A DNA stretch of 64,000 bases from Rhodeus uyekii (GCA_037043235.1 JAWRVZ010000077.1:1764501-1828500), one strand, 5' to 3'; shown: positions 23,150 through 37,292, numbered from the stretch's first letter. A program made the numbers and translations. Notes: generated by a model not told the origin, from the letters alone.

Positions 23150-23560
23150 TCGACTGCAGGTGGCGCTGTTTGTCAAGTTACACATTAGTGCGATGTTCAA
23201 ATCATTGTGCAAGAAGGTTTTCCTCTTCCTCCGATGTCACCCGTAGGCGGAGGCGTCATTAGCGTTACCCCTCCCGGCCTCGAGTAGACACCGCTACAGT
23301 GACCAGCACGCGACGCTCCTCCGATCCGCTCAGCTTGAGGATATCGCATCAGACCGACCGATACCGCACAGGTGAGCCTGTGTGTTTTTCGTCGGAAAGG
23401 CGGCTTGTGTGCTGGCGGAGAGTGGAAACACGGCATCCGGCCTCCGAGAAGCAGGCGAGGGCAGGGACTCGCGTCCGAACAGCGTTCAGCGCCTCTGGTA
23501 AGTGTGGCGTTGCGTTTCTCGCAGCGATCATTTTCGCTTAAGCGGAAGGTCGACGCGACG
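23150..23560 (+). promoter_or_regulatory. cdk17: CpG-rich cdk17 promoter and non-coding first exon
   Basis: A sharp GC/CpG-rich block follows AT-rich sequence. It contains two strong splice-donor candidates on the plus strand: CACAG|GTGAGC with the exon ending at 23371, and CTCTG|GTAAGT with the exon ending at 23497. The coding sequence begins only at 47241 in an exon with an untranslated leader, so at least one upstream non-coding exon is required, and this island is the best place for it. The two donors suggest alternative 5' UTR exons. Exact transcription starts are not visible. Confidence 0.6.
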
Positions 23561-23690
23561 CGACGCTAGTGCCATGTTTGCCACTTGTGTTTCACAAACA
23601 GAACTGCCGTGTTTTCAGGGTTGTTTGGGTCGAGGAATGTGATAAACGACGGTTGTTTTGTCAACGCGAAATAAATGTCGCGTTTAAATG

Positions 23691-23714
23691 TTGTTGTTGT
23701 TGTTGTTGTTGTTT
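23691..23714. repeat. (TTG)8 trinucleotide repeat
   Basis: A pure TTG run about 190 bases into cdk17 intron 1. Confidence 0.8.
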
Positions 23715-26700
23715 TAGCTGTAAAAGGAAATCAAAACCATTGCTTTGCGTTTATTTAAGCTCTGACTAGTACCGAATTCCACCACCTGGTTAAATAACAG
23801 TCTTGGCAGACTTTATTGATTTGTTTTTTTGTTTCGTTTATAGTTGTCTTTCCACAAATCATAATATTGTAATTCACTTGTTGTTGAAAAAAACGCTTAT
23901 TAAAAGCTGAACCGGTTGTTACGCGCGTCAACGCACTACTAAGACTGATTAACTCATTTAATCCCTTATTTTTCCCCTTTAAATTGTATTTTATTCACTG
24001 GAAAAGTTTCCTAAAGTTAGTTCTAGTACTTGTTATTTTTGGTCAGAAACGTCGGGGTTGATGGGAATGATAACCATCCATAATCAACTTTTTTGTTTTT
24101 AACAATGTCTTTAACTCTTATAATTTTACAACAAGTATCAATCAGTTACTTAACTAGAAAGGTAGTAAACATGATCAGTGTTGTTTACTTTGTGATCATG
24201 ATTTATATCAGAATTTCTAATAATAATATTTATATCAGTATTTATATTGGTTGTTTCCTACATAAATGTGTATGATATGAAGACTGTATGAAAGCTGTTT
24301 ATACTTGACAACAATTTTAAGTCCCTTTAAACGTTGATATTAGTCAATTAACGTTATTTTAACGATATTAACGTTGTTATTAATCAATGTTTTTAAATGG
24401 GTTAATGGACAAACCACAGCTTCAGTCGTCATCCACTCATTCTCAAGGCAAACCACAGGTGACTCTGTAACGCTGGGAAATGTTGATGGGTTTAATGGAT
24501 CGTGAAGGTGGACAAATGTATTCCTGCCCTCCAGCAGAACGAAGGGGGTTGTGTCAAAATACTTGAGCGTAGAGAACATCAGTGTAGTGCCAACTTCGTA
24601 TGCCCTCCGTTATACCCGGGCTGTTTATGTGAGCCGAGTAAATGCAGTGGATGAAAACCCGCATGCATTGAATGCCGCAAGTGAGCAGAGACGCGTATGC
24701 ATGGATATGAATACACAACCCTTGTTTGGATGTGATTATGGGCCGGTGGCCAATTTAGGCGTTTGCCAGCTCAGGGATGATGGCTATTTCTCAATCAGAG
24801 GCTCTTGAGATGGAAATGAGGGTGCCTTCCACAGCCTGGCATGCAGCTGTTGCATGGATGACCCAAATTGGGGACTGTGGCTTGGCTGTTCTCAGTCTGG
24901 GGAGGCTGCATGTAATGTGACCCACATGGTGATGATGATAAATGTTGGGTATATAAGATATAGGCACGCGGTTGATTCTCTATGCGCTCTAGTTGTGCTT
25001 TTGATGATGATAGTGAATGTAACACGAGGACAATGGGTCCATGCCTCACCCAGATGAAGCTCATGATACAGTTTCACGTTGTGTTAGTGTGTTGTGACAG
25101 AGGAGCAGGGTTACATGGCCTTTGTCACTTCTGGGTCCTTTGTGTTTCACTGTCTTTATTGTGATGGCAGATCATGCTGATTATGCATGGCCCATAAAAA
25201 AGGCTTCACGAAAAAAAGCTTCTTGCTTTCTCACACACCCACGCGCACTTGCTCTTTTATTTTTGATAAACCGTTCATGCCCATATTTCATACCTCCCTC
25301 TAGATCTGGGAATGTGGTTGTGTAATGTGTCTTCTAATGGCGAGAACAGTAAATGTCTTTTAATGCGGATGAGATGCTTTGTTGTTAGGTTGATTAATTG
25401 GGTGTTGTGGATTCTTTCATAACATTAAATTGTTCCTCTGGAAGCAATACGATCCTTAGAAACTGGACACTGTTGATTTTTAGATCGACAAAATGCTTGT
25501 CTATTGAATTTGTGAACTAGATCTTTACATTTTTAGGAAATGGCCAAGTCAAAAGTGTCCATCAAAAGTCTGGACGCTGGGATTGTTTAGTTGACCATCA
25601 GGTGAAAGATTTAAGGTCTGACTGATGTAATAATACACCTAGCCGCTCAAAGGATCATTGAAATCACTATATAAGTAATGCAACTTCACAATAAAAATAT
25701 ACATCACAATATATAATTTTTGCTTTAAAGGTTTTTTTACTAAATCTGTCTTTATTTTTTTTTCATAATGACAGCAGGTCAATTTGGAGACTGTCGCTTT
25801 AAGATGGATCCATTGTATGTGTGTGAATATTACAGCGTTTTTAGTTGTTTTTGTGAACGGGATTGTTTGACAGTATTCTACGTGAAATATGCAAATGAAA
25901 AACGTTTCAATTTTTAGTTAATCTTTGTCAAGTAAACGCACCCTAAGACTCATGAAGAAACCTCTTGAGACCTTTAGGCATCTTTTTTTACATTCAACCC
26001 TTCCATATTGTTTGTTATCTTTAAACATTAGATATGCTTTTCCCCGCAGAATATCTTTATGATGTTTTAGTAGCAGTAAAACTCACTGAATCAGTCTAAT
26101 TGAAATAAACCTTTGAAGGCTTTGTGGGAAAGAGACCCGATGCAAGAAACAAGTTTATAAAAGAGAAAATAAAGTAGACGGCGTGTTTCTCGCTCATCGA
26201 TTTGGTCTCGTGGTGTTTTTGCAGAGCGATTGTTCAGGCTTTCTTGTGTGTTTGTGGGTACGGTAAGTGAGACGGAGGAAACGCATTGTTGCTGGCATTA
26301 ATGTAACTTGACCTGTGCAAAGCTGCTGGCAGTGAGGCAGTGGGTTGTTATATGAGAACCGATGTCTCTTGTTCTCTTTGCAGTGGGGTTCTTGTACAAA
26401 GAACAGCTGAGGCTCTGCATGCGCTTCTGGCTGCACACCTACTTGCTTCCTCCCACCACAAACTGTTCTTATAGACCGTCCTAGTCATACAAACCGGATA
26501 CAAAAGTCAGCGTTGTTCCATGTGTTGGTCTTGATGAGTCTATCTTTCTCATGGTTGCTTCTGAAGTAGTTTGTAGGAATTAGACTGGGTTGAGGTTTAC
26601 CTGACCCTGATTGGACACAGTTTAGGGGGTGTTTATATAAGATTATTTATGGGTGCCAAAACAAAACCCAGCTTTCCCAAGAGGGGTTTGATATCCAAAC

Positions 26701-26820
26701 ATATATCCATCAAAAAAAAGAACGATACAATGTCAGTATACTAAAATGATACAAAATGTGCTAATTAAAAAAAAAGCTGCAAAAATATTTTGTTTGGCAT
26801 TATTTTATAGAATTAGTTTT
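23715..26820. other. cdk17 intron 1, proximal part
   Basis: No coding exon or RNA gene recognised. 24.6-25.1 kb is less AT-rich than its surroundings and could hold regulatory sequence, but nothing specific was seen. Confidence 0.4.
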
Positions 26821-26824
26821 ACAT

Positions 26825-27720
26825 ACAGTAATCGTAAACCTCGGTTTACAAGTTTAATTCGTTCCAAGAGCGAGCTCGTAAACCACAATGCTCGTACACC
26901 CAAAAATTTTCCCCATAAGAATATACTAAAAATCAATTAATTAATTCCACACGACCATAAATGCCTATTTTAAATATTTTTTGGGGTTTTACCCTATTTA
27001 TTACAGTTAAAATTATAACCATTAAGATCTCATATAAATACTAATTAATAATTGACAATTAAACTAAAAAAATACTTGACAATTTACTGTAATGCACTTC
27101 AGCTTTGAGCAGCGTGCGTGGAGGAGACGAGAGGAGGGGGAGCGGGGAAAGCAAGGATTCAAGTGCAAATGAGTGAATTTATTATAACAGTGCAGAAAAC
27201 AAACGAAGTGATAATCCAGAGGTGTATCACACACGGGAGTCGCGAACGAACGACTCGACAAGACGAGTGGAGAGAAGTGAACTAAATAGGCAGATGATAT
27301 GAGAATCAGTTGTGTCAGTGCTCACACACATATACACACACACACAGGCAGAACTAGGAGACAATGAATTCATGAACCGTGACAGTTACTGCTTAGAGGT
27401 ATTGTACGTGTATATTTCACTACGTGAACAATAGCAATCACAATTAATTAATGTTAACAACACGAGGGGGTGAGTTAAGGGGTGATAAAGGGGTTGGAAC
27501 TGTGTGACTGTGTGATGAGAGGGTTAGGGTCATTAGGATATTTCCTGTAAAAATGTGCGCGACAATGCTGAGTGTTAGGACTTTTCCACACAAACAATGC
27601 GTGTGTGCGAGGGAAAAATTCTCACACACGATACAATGCTCGTACAGTGATTTGACCCTCCATGCTTGTACACAAATTTGCTTGTATACCAAGTCGCTTG
27701 TAAACCGAGGTATTACTGTA
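26825..27720. mobile_element. Mariner-like non-autonomous element with ACAGTAAT/CCTCGGTTTACAAG ends
   Basis: The left end reads TACAGTAATCGTAAACCTCGGTTTACAAG. The right end, inverted, reads TACAGTAATACCTCGGTTTACAAGCG. The ends therefore match apart from a short insertion in the left copy. TA lies at the outer edges, as expected for Tc1/mariner. About 0.9 kb, with subterminal repeats of the motif (CTCGTAAACC, TGCTCGTACA) and no transposase seen. Confidence 0.75.
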
Positions 27721-28260
27721 TTATATATTGTTTAACGTTATATAAATATTGTATTAAATATAATTCATTATAGTTTATTATTAATATTAGTTTATATATT
27801 TAAAGTGTTATTGAACTCCTGTTAGCCAATCTAACTAATCAGTTAATCTGTTCATGGTCCCCCATTATGACCTATTAAATTTATTATTCTTTTTAGTGAA
27901 TAGAATTATTGTATGTTTATTAATTAAATTTACTATATAATTGTATTTAAATATTATTCACATTATTAGTCAGTAATAAAATGTATTTATAATATTTTAT
28001 ATTATAATATTAAATGTACTACATGTCTTAATTATTGTTATTATTATGGTATAATGTATTTTTATAATTATTATACTAAGCATTGAATATATAATAATTA
28101 TATGTAAATGTTATTAATATTATTTTTGTTATTTGTGTATGTTTTATAATTATTCATATGAATTGTTGATAACTAGTCATTATAATGTAATCATAATATA
28201 ATACGTACATGATGAGCGTACATGATATATTACTTTATATTAGTGTATTACTCATGTGAT
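27721..28260. other. Very AT-rich intronic stretch
   Basis: Almost pure TTATTA/TATAAT-type sequence with no ORF. May be decayed mobile DNA or a matrix-attachment-like region, but nothing specific is visible. Confidence 0.4.
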
Positions 28261-29654
28261 TTAAAAAAAACATTGACCTTTGTGACCCATTCAGTGTTTT
28301 TCTCTTTTCTATTTGTGTTGCTGTTAATAATATATTTTTGGTACAGGTGTAAACAGTTGAGACCGTGACATGAAAGATGTTTTCAGCGCATGTTTTTCCC
28401 CCATGCTGAATGTAGTTCACAGTGATGAAGTAGTTCACACTTTTTAAACCTTGTCAGAAATGTAAACGTCTTCTAGAAAGGGCATGTTGCTATTGGCAAC
28501 CAGAACCTTCTCCACTTTTCTCTTCCCTATTGTACTGCTCTGGTTCTCGCTCTCTAATTCTCATTCCCAAGGATGCGATCCAGATCAGGTGCCATCACAT
28601 TTTCTATATTGTCAGTGATGGTTCCAGTTGTGATTATTCTCACCCTTTTCTTTTTGTTGTAGTTGTTCTGCGTTCACTTATCACCTTAGAAGTGAGCACG
28701 GGTTGTTCAGAACCTTCTTTTCTGCTTTCCTTAAAGAGGAAGTGGCAAGCCTCACAGGAAATGACCTAATTAGAGACGTAATTCATGTCCCTCTCATCAC
28801 TGTATTGCCACCATATTGCCGTCACATTGTGCTGCAGATTGTAATGCAAGATTGTAATTGACATTAAGCTTTTGCCAAGTCATGCGGAAACATAGTTCCC
28901 AAAAGGTTCTGTATACTGCTGTTGGCAATTTGAACAATGTTAACCCTTCAGGAAGAACAACCAGTTACTAAACACAGGAAGAGAGGTGTGTAATACACTA
29001 CGTAAATGAGGGCAAACTCTGATGGTGTGTGATCTGGGTGTCATGGGAGGAAAATGGTTGCCTATAGCCCTGGACCCTGCACCCCTCGCAATCAAAGGTA
29101 TTTCAAACATGCAAGGAATGTGTGTGTGTTTATTTGTGTGCTTGTCATTTCCCTCAAGCCACGGTTTGTTTTCCAGAACAAGGCTATTAGCTGAGATGGA
29201 TCACTAGTCAATTTGACTCATATTTTCAGACTTTTCTGGTTAATTGATAATTAGATATTAGATGTACAGATAAAAGGCACCTTTTTGGTATAACACATTT
29301 TTATTATTATTGTTTTGATGGTTTGATAACAGGCGCAATAACGGTGTAAATAAATATATATCTGTTCAATGTGCATCACTACTAAACATGCATTTTCACA
29401 GCCGACACTACAATGTGAAAGCGTGTTTTCACATTTATTCACTCGGGAAACATTTTCAAAAAGCTCAGTTTTGTCTCCGTGTGAATGGAAGGCAAAAATG
29501 GAGAGAAAACGATTTTACAGCTCACTCATAAATTCATTACGTATCTCTTGAATTAATGATTCAATGACAAATACATTTTTTTAGTCACTTGTTGCCACCT
29601 GGTGACGTACAGATGTAAGGAAACAATCTGTATTTGTGCCAATTGTAGAAAAGT

Positions 29655-30110
29655 GGCACACTGTATTTTCCCGCAGATAACCCGCACCCCCATATAGCCC
29701 GCGGGGTTTGTGTTAAAAATCGTTGGCATAACCCGTACCTTTATATAACCCGCACCCATAGATTGATGAACTTTTTTGTGTAAGTTCACGTTTTGAATTT
29801 CGAATGTTGCTCGCATGACGTCAATTATCCATAACTGTTCAGGCGAAATTCAAACAGTAAGAAAACAAACACAAGTCAGAATCGGACCAAAAAGAAAAAG
29901 CAGTCTCTCCTGCTGTGCAGCAGCACGTCCCTTAAGAAGCGATTCTACAGGTCTTGAGATAAGAGCACGTTCTCATGTCAGCACAGCCAATAACGTCGTT
30001 TTGCATGATTGACAGGTCAGACAGCCTATCAGTGCCAGCTGTCAGAGTGATAGTACAAGGGCAGGAGACAAAAACCCTCGCAAGAAAGAAAAACAAAGAA
30101 AATGCTGCAA
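29655..30110. repeat. Probable DNA-transposon fragment with ATAACCCGCACC motifs
   Basis: CTGTATTTTCCCGCAGATAA opens a block with repeated ATAACCCGCACC-like motifs (29676 and about 29744), reminiscent of pogo/mariner ends. No matching inverted end was found, so it is truncated or diverged. Confidence 0.4.
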
Positions 30111-30304
30111 AAAAACCTTTACGTCCTTAGGGACGTAACAAATATATTGTATATTACGTGTAGAAAATTTGTGATGTCTGTGAAGTCACAAATGTCTATG
30201 TGAAGTCACATGTCTATGATTGTTTTGCTGTTATTCAGCTTAAGTTAATGCAGTGTTGATTCAGTGCTGTTGTAAAGATCATCCAATGTTAAATTACTTA
30301 ATTT

Positions 30305-30710
30305 AATCAATAAGGCAGTTTTGCAAGATCTTATCATCTAGTTCTCCTTCAACAGCATCAGTGCAGTCAGGTCTCTGATATTGTTATTATTAAGTGTTCC
30401 TGACTAAGCAAGCCAGAGCTGACGGTGACCAAGAACCCAAACTCCATCAGGTGAAAACCTTGGGAGAAACCAGGCTCAGGCTCCTCTGGCTAACAAATGA
30501 GCTCACTGTCATTATGATTCAGGCCAATCACAAGTCATTTCAGATTGGGATCGGAAGCATTCAAACATCCATCCAGTTCCTTTTGCTTAAAGATCGATTC
30601 ATCACGCCGGTATGAAGCCAAAGCTGGCTATAGGTCTGTGCGGAGGACCTGTCTGGTTCTTGCAGTCTCTGCTGAGGATCTGTGCTGATGGCGGTCGTGA
30701 TCTGTCACAG
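30305..30710. repeat. Interspersed repeat with CCTTGGGAGAAACCAGGCTC
   Basis: Contains a conserved string (30456-30478) that I recall recurring widely in fish genomic and UTR sequence, followed by GGAGGACCTGTCTGG and CGGTCGTGATCTG. The open frame 30394-30615 crosses it but shows no protein family. Class uncertain. Confidence 0.45.
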
Positions 30711-30879
30711 TAGACGTGGTACATGCATACATGTCTCTTGCTCGGCAGCAGCACCAATGTAGAATCGAATGCTCCAGTGATTTTGTCAAAGGTTTAATAG
30801 ACACGGGAGAATCAATGTCATTTAGGAATGAGATCCTGTGGGTGTTTGAATTGCTATTGCGAGCTTTTAACTCATGCAA

Positions 30880-33800
30880 CTGTTAAAGCAATATCTGTTG
30901 AGCTCTTCTAATAACTTCAGTTCCTGTCTTCCCATGTACATTTAGCGTTTGTCTGTGTGTTAGCCTGTCCCTGGCTCTCTCTCTCTCACCCTCACCAAAC
31001 TCCACATATTGAAAGGTTTCTTTGTGTAGTGCCGCACAGAGCCAGACTGCTTCTACATCCCACAAATACACACACGCACAAAATTCCTACAGTACCATCC
31101 AGTGCCCAGCTCACGCTGTGCTACATTTGCTCTCTGCGCAATATAATGGCCTACTTTCCTCCCTGGCCATCGCTTTGACACCATTTGTGCCATGTGTGTC
31201 AGTCTGTATGTGTGTTATGCTCTGATTGGCTGATAATCTCTTTCAATCTGCATCAGACTTTCACACAGGACACAGGGCTGCTGGCTGAGAAGGATATTAT
31301 ATGTAACACTGTTATCCATTAAAGAGAAGTACTGAACCATTATAAAGAGCCTTTAAAGTATAAATGATTATTATTTGAGGTCAGTGAATGATAGGCAAAC
31401 ATTTGGATTTCCTCTCCAACATACTGTAATCATCACACACACTAACCATGTTAACTATCTGTCCGTCGTGGACCACGTGACTTCACCACTTCCTGTGACT
31501 CACTGAATAATTAAAATTTGGTTGAGTAAGCCTCTTATCATTGACTTATGTTTAGGTGACTACTAGGGGACAGTAAGGACACTGGCTCACTACACATTGG
31601 GAGACTAGTACTGGTCATGACAACGTCCTTTCTACATCATCACTTCTGGTATTTATGAACAACAGCAGAACTGTTATCTTTCTGACATTCATTTCTTTAA
31701 GTTAAAGTACAGCATATTTTGCTTGTTACATATGTTTAACATTTCAGCCGTAAATAAATTATAAATGCTATTGATCCACAATATCAGCTACCATATTATT
31801 ATTATTGGCATCGGACATTTTTAATGTTATTGTTATCGGCCCGGTAAGAACATTTGAGCGACTATATTAAGGCAGATAAAAAGATTATTTGCTTTAGCTG
31901 AGACACTTCAGGTGCGCACTGTTTGCCGTGATGGTTTTGAATTGCTTGAAATATCATTAAAAAACTTAATGTAAAATAGTTAAGTGTGCAATGCGAAGTG
32001 GAAAGTCTGTCATATAAGCAACATAAAGTTATAATCAGAGCGTCCTTATTGCGTTCTTGTGACACAGACCCTAGTTTTCACAGTGCATTGTGGGACTTTT
32101 AGGGAGTGGGAAGGATTTTGTGATTGAGACAGCCCTTAAAATGGCTGACTACTGAGCTAGGGCGCTGATTGAGACGCGCACCCTTTCTGTAGGACTGCAT
32201 GACTATACTTGCGCAATGACTTGTAGGAAAATGTGGTAGTGATGTACTGAAATATACTTGCTTCCAGTGCTGTTTTGCAATGGATTTGACCTGAGAATTG
32301 TGGTTGTTCTAACTATTTTAGGTGTAGTTTGATTAATTCGAGAGGCTTCTGTTTATTGTTTAATTTACACAGTGTAAATGTATCTGTTCAAGTTTAATGC
32401 TTTCACCCTTAAACTTATTTTTATCCAGAAAATTGCTACTTTTTCTGCTTTTTTTATTGTATTGTAGTAAATGGCTTAACTGCTTTGTTATAAATAGCTT
32501 GTAGATTGGGGAAGCACTGCACAAACGCATGAACACATACACAGACCTCAGATGGGTGTCTTTTGATTGTTGGCTTGTATTTCACAGAATTTGTTTTCAA
32601 CATCTCACACCACGAATGTGCCATTTTTAAGCCACTGTCATAAAAGGTTCAACTTTTAAAAATGCATTTTGAGATCCCTGTGCTCGGTTTCATTCTTGCT
32701 GTTTCGGAGTGCAAGAGTGTTATTCTGTTCGTCTCTGAGTGAGAGTGTGTCCTTTAAGACTTTTTTCATCCTTCTACCTTTAAAATATTTATGGCGAGGC
32801 ACATCGATAGGGAACAGACACTTTGGTGTCACTAACGTTCAACTGAAGGAGCGTGTGTGTGTGTGTGTGTGTGTTGCCCACAGTGATCTCACTGCCTCTC
32901 ACATGGTGTTTACATTCCAGCGTCTCTAAGTGACGGCGGAGAGTCATAGATCTCTGAACTCGTCTCTCTTTCCTAATTTTTCATCTTGTTGATGAATTTG
33001 TCATCTGTCAGTCAGAGTTGATTTTTTTAACACAGAGTCGTGTTTGAATACAGAAAGTGTATTTTAAATCTTTGTTAAAGGAGTGATTTCTAATATACTA
33101 CACGCATTAAACAATACACAAATTTGTACTAATACAATCTGACATGCTGCCACAGAAAGTAAAGTGTATGAGGCAGTGAAGTGCTGAGTGTGTTCACTTT
33201 ATAGTACTTTTAGTACATCAAGTTAAAGTAAATGAGAAGTAGATGTTGCCTTGAGAACTAGCTGAAATAAGTTTACTTTTTCAAGTGATGATTTCTTTTT
33301 TTATGATTTTAGTGTCAGACTTATAGTTTAGTTAATTGGCTATTTGAGTTTAGATGGATAAACCTATAAAATATATTTTATTTTATTAAAAAATTCAACA
33401 TTTTCTTTGGAAAAAAAAAAGGCTGCTTACCTTGTGGTAAACCTGAAAAAATATTTCTATCACATAATTCCCTCTTTGTGGAAGATCTGTTTTTAAAGCA
33501 TATTCTTTTTACCCTGGGCTGTCCTCACAGTTCGATTACAGTAGTTCAGTTTTGTTTTATTCCCCAGGTCTTGAGTGATTTAGCTGATGTCTGGAAATAT
33601 CTGTGCACATGATCTGTCTTGGGAACAGGCAGGGCTGTGGGGGTTTTAGACCGGCGCTGTGTTGTGCACAGTCAAACCGGAACAGAGCTCATATCAGGAC
33701 CCTTAGTGTATGACCTGAGGTACACAGCCTCAGATTTAGGATTTGCAGAAAGGTCTTTAAGGTGTCATGTGAATAGCGGTTAGCTCTTTGAGTCCAAAGC

Positions 33801-34460
33801 TGGTGTTTGGTTGGTTTAAACTGTGGTTTGTAAAATAGGCTGTTGTAGTGGGTAAGGAGTAGATTCAGTAGATTCAAATCCAGCCCCCATTAGTGGATCA
33901 ATGTGGGACGCTTTTGAAAATGGGGACGAATGCATTTCCTATTGAAACAGGAAGTTGAGGTGTAACATGAAAGCTTTTCTTTTGGCACAGCTTGGTACTT
34001 TGCTTATCATTTTAGAGAGAATTTGATTGGACAAAAACTATAGTACAACATAATTTACCAATGTTTGCTGTGGTTTTCCACAAAAGAGAAAGGCTATCCA
34101 AAAGTTAGTGCCCCTGCAGTCAGTAATTTTATCCCGTAAAATTCATCTTTTCATTGAGTTTAGATGGACCCATGAATATGCCAACAAAGCCTTTTTGTTG
34201 TCAAGACGCACTCTTTCTGGTTATTATCTGAGAGCAGGAGAAAGTAGGGAAGGATTAACTGAGTCAGATGGGTGTTAAACTCCCTGTCCAAAGTTTGGTT
34301 GGTTTACATCACATGCTGAAACCAACTAGCGCATTGCAGTGCACCATTCCACATTAACTGACCTACTTTTATATTCCCGCATGCACAGATTTTTTTCTTC
34401 CAGTTCCTTATTTATAGCATCAAACCAATATGTTGCTGTTTTTTCCCCAGTTTATATTAA
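30880..34460. other. cdk17 intron 1, no gene recognised
   Basis: Contains a (GT)n run at 32849-32875 and otherwise unremarkable intronic sequence. Confidence 0.4.
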
Positions 34461-34529
34461 TTTATAATTGCGTATTATTAATATACTCCAGAACATTAGG
34501 CCTAAGGATATAGCGAAATCATTTTTGGC

Positions 34530-34940
34530 AGTATGTAACAATACCCAAGCTGTCTCACCACATGCTTTTGTTGCCCCTATTGTGGTATTTGTTTGTGATC
34601 CTGCTCTGGAATGCCACTCACCTGCTGTGGGGACAATGACAGGAAGTTTGGGGTCGTCATTGCTACACGATGTTAAAGAGGATCGTGGGATTAGCTGCCT
34701 CCTGCCAGTGAGGTGTCAGAATGGTCCGACACAGATAAACTGCTGCCCTATATCTGGAGTCGCTCAATATCAGCTAAGAGCTCAGTCGAAGTGCCAAATG
34801 TCCATTTCCTGTTGGAGTGATGTTGATTTTGTCCTCTGCGTCTTTCAGTGTATTTTGCTGAAAGGTTTGTTGTGGCAGAAGCTGGGCTGATGGAGTGGTG
34901 AAGTGACACATCTGGGTGATGGAGGAAAGCTGCCCTTTGC
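34530..34940. promoter_or_regulatory. Possible conserved non-coding element in cdk17 intron 1
   Basis: A GC-balanced island of complex sequence in AT-rich intron, with no ORF that looks like a gene (34468-34890 is open but family-less). Suggested only by sequence texture. Confidence 0.25.
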
Positions 34941-34949
34941 CACGGGCTA

Positions 34950-37280
34950 AAAATATAAGGCTTAGTGGAGTAATGGAGCATCTCTTGGGTTGAGAGAGAG
35001 ACTGAATGTGGGACATTGCAGATGCTTCTGGGACACGGAGGGATGGGTGTTCTTATTCATTGACCTGTTAGTACTCCTCCTCCTTGATCTACTTCCTCGT
35101 TCACCAGTTTAATAACCAAAAGTACAATGTTGGTACATTTAAAAGTATTAACATTCTGGATTATTTGAGCTGTTGGATAAATGAATGCATACCTAAGTGC
35201 ATTTAAAAGCGTTTATACATGGATCAATAGCTATGCAATATCGTGAGGGAAAATAATAGCTGGATATTGATTTATCATGCTTTGTTTGGACACATAACTT
35301 GGTAAAGCAATGTTTTTTTTCATGCAAACTTATATAATTGCTAGTATATCATATAGTATATCATTTGGACCTTAACCGTGACAATACATTTTTCATTGTT
35401 ATGCCGTGCTAAAGATTGTATTGTGCTGTCATTATATAGAAATTTCTAATTTCGATACGATACCTTGAGAAATATCGGTATTTTACACCATTTTCGATAC
35501 CATGGGGGAAAATGGCATATCAATGTGTTTTACTTTTTTTGTATATTTTTGTTTTGAGATTATTTGGTTGTGCAAACATAGAGCACAAAGAAGCTTGATT
35601 TCAAACTTTGACTAAAAAAAGCAAGTTACAAACGATAGCACAAATAAATATAATTAAAGATACAAATTAAATATTGTTTTCCAGGTATGTCTTACAGTAG
35701 TGTTTAGGTACAGAAATAGAATAAATTACTAAATTGTAAAATAAAATTTTTGTTAAAAATAAAAAAATACTGAATAATCCTTAAATTTACAGAAGTTATT
35801 TCTCTTTTGTTCTTTGTTGAATATTAATGATAGAGACATTAGCTGTTTTATTAGGTTGCTGTCACTTTTAAAGAATGAATGTACGGATCAAATATACTGT
35901 TACACATGCATTTTCTTTCGCAGCTGTTTACTTTCACTTTAGACATAAGCGACTGTTTACTTGCCAAGACCGAATACTTGCCAAGATGGGCATTTTGACG
36001 GAGTTTGTGTATTTGACCGTTGAAGTGCAATAAGTATTAGAAAAGAACGCAATTTGTTACTTGCGAGCTGTTTGAGTGGTGGCTTTGTGTGCGTGCTTTT
36101 GGTGAAACCTGTGAGACAGTAAAATTATGCACAATTGGTCCGCTGAAATTCAGGTCGACGTATTCCAGTATATTTATGCATACATACCATAGTAATTTTG
36201 TGGGATTCTGTGAAGTAGCTTGGATTACTCTGCAAATACCTCGAGGTAGAATATGTACTCAACACCATTGTATTCCCATCTGTACATGCTCGTCTCAAAC
36301 ATTCATCCCTGTAGGTCATGTGTGCACAGGCTGTAATGTCAGTCTGACCTTCCATTGACACGTGGGTGTGTGTGTATTAGAGATGGAGAACAGGCAGTTC
36401 TCTTCTGGAGTCAGTGCTGCTCTGTGCTTCATTCGTCATGGGGGATTGTGTGTGTGATCATCCTCTTATCTCTTACAGACACAACATGTGCAGACACACT
36501 TATGAGCATAAGATCATGGCAATACTTTCTAGACTGCTATGAGTGGGTTTTGGGGGAAGCCTGTGTGTGTTTTCATTCATGTTTATGTACTCAATCTCCT
36601 TTATTTGTCTGGTAGCCATTAATTAGTTTACAGTACGAAAAGACAAGACACTTGACGATGTTTGTATTCTGAGTATGGCATGTGATGCTTGTATTTGTGG
36701 TTGATCTGGATATTTGCACCTAGAGATGCTTCATGGAGGCGCATCATTCACCGTGGAGATGTTCCAGGAACACTCAGACTCCTGAGAGTTTGTTGATGTG
36801 GGAAAAAAACACGCCCTTTCGGTCCGTTCACACCCAAGACCATAACCCAAGACCATAAGTGATTAAAGTCTTTGCTAATATAAGAGAATAGCAGAGTTAT
36901 TCAATAGCAGAGTTATTCAACTGTAATAACACCACAGAGAAGTGATTGGACCCACTTTCAGATCCTTTTTTTAAATTCTTTTTTTCCCCTCCAGCTGATG
37001 AATGATATAAACACTGACAGCCAATCTAATCCACTAGACTTTAAAGAGCTTGAGCATTTTAAGCACAGACGACAAAACTGCAGCACATGCCTATAATAAA
37101 CTGATATTGCCGCCAGTGTGAATGCTAAAATAGCTGTTATTCTAGTAAATGGGCCTTTAGTCAAGGAATAGAACTTAAAATCGAGAACTGATTTGCCATT
37201 TGAATATTTGCTATATTAAATATTTCCCACACTATTTATTAGGAGTCACAATTTTTATATATATTCTTTCTGTGATTCCT
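34950..37280. other. cdk17 intron 1, decayed repeats only
   Basis: Contains a TATCGGTATTTTACACCATT-type palindromic repeat remnant near 35430-35515. No gene recognised. Confidence 0.4.
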
Positions 37281-37292
37281 GATTAACCGTGT

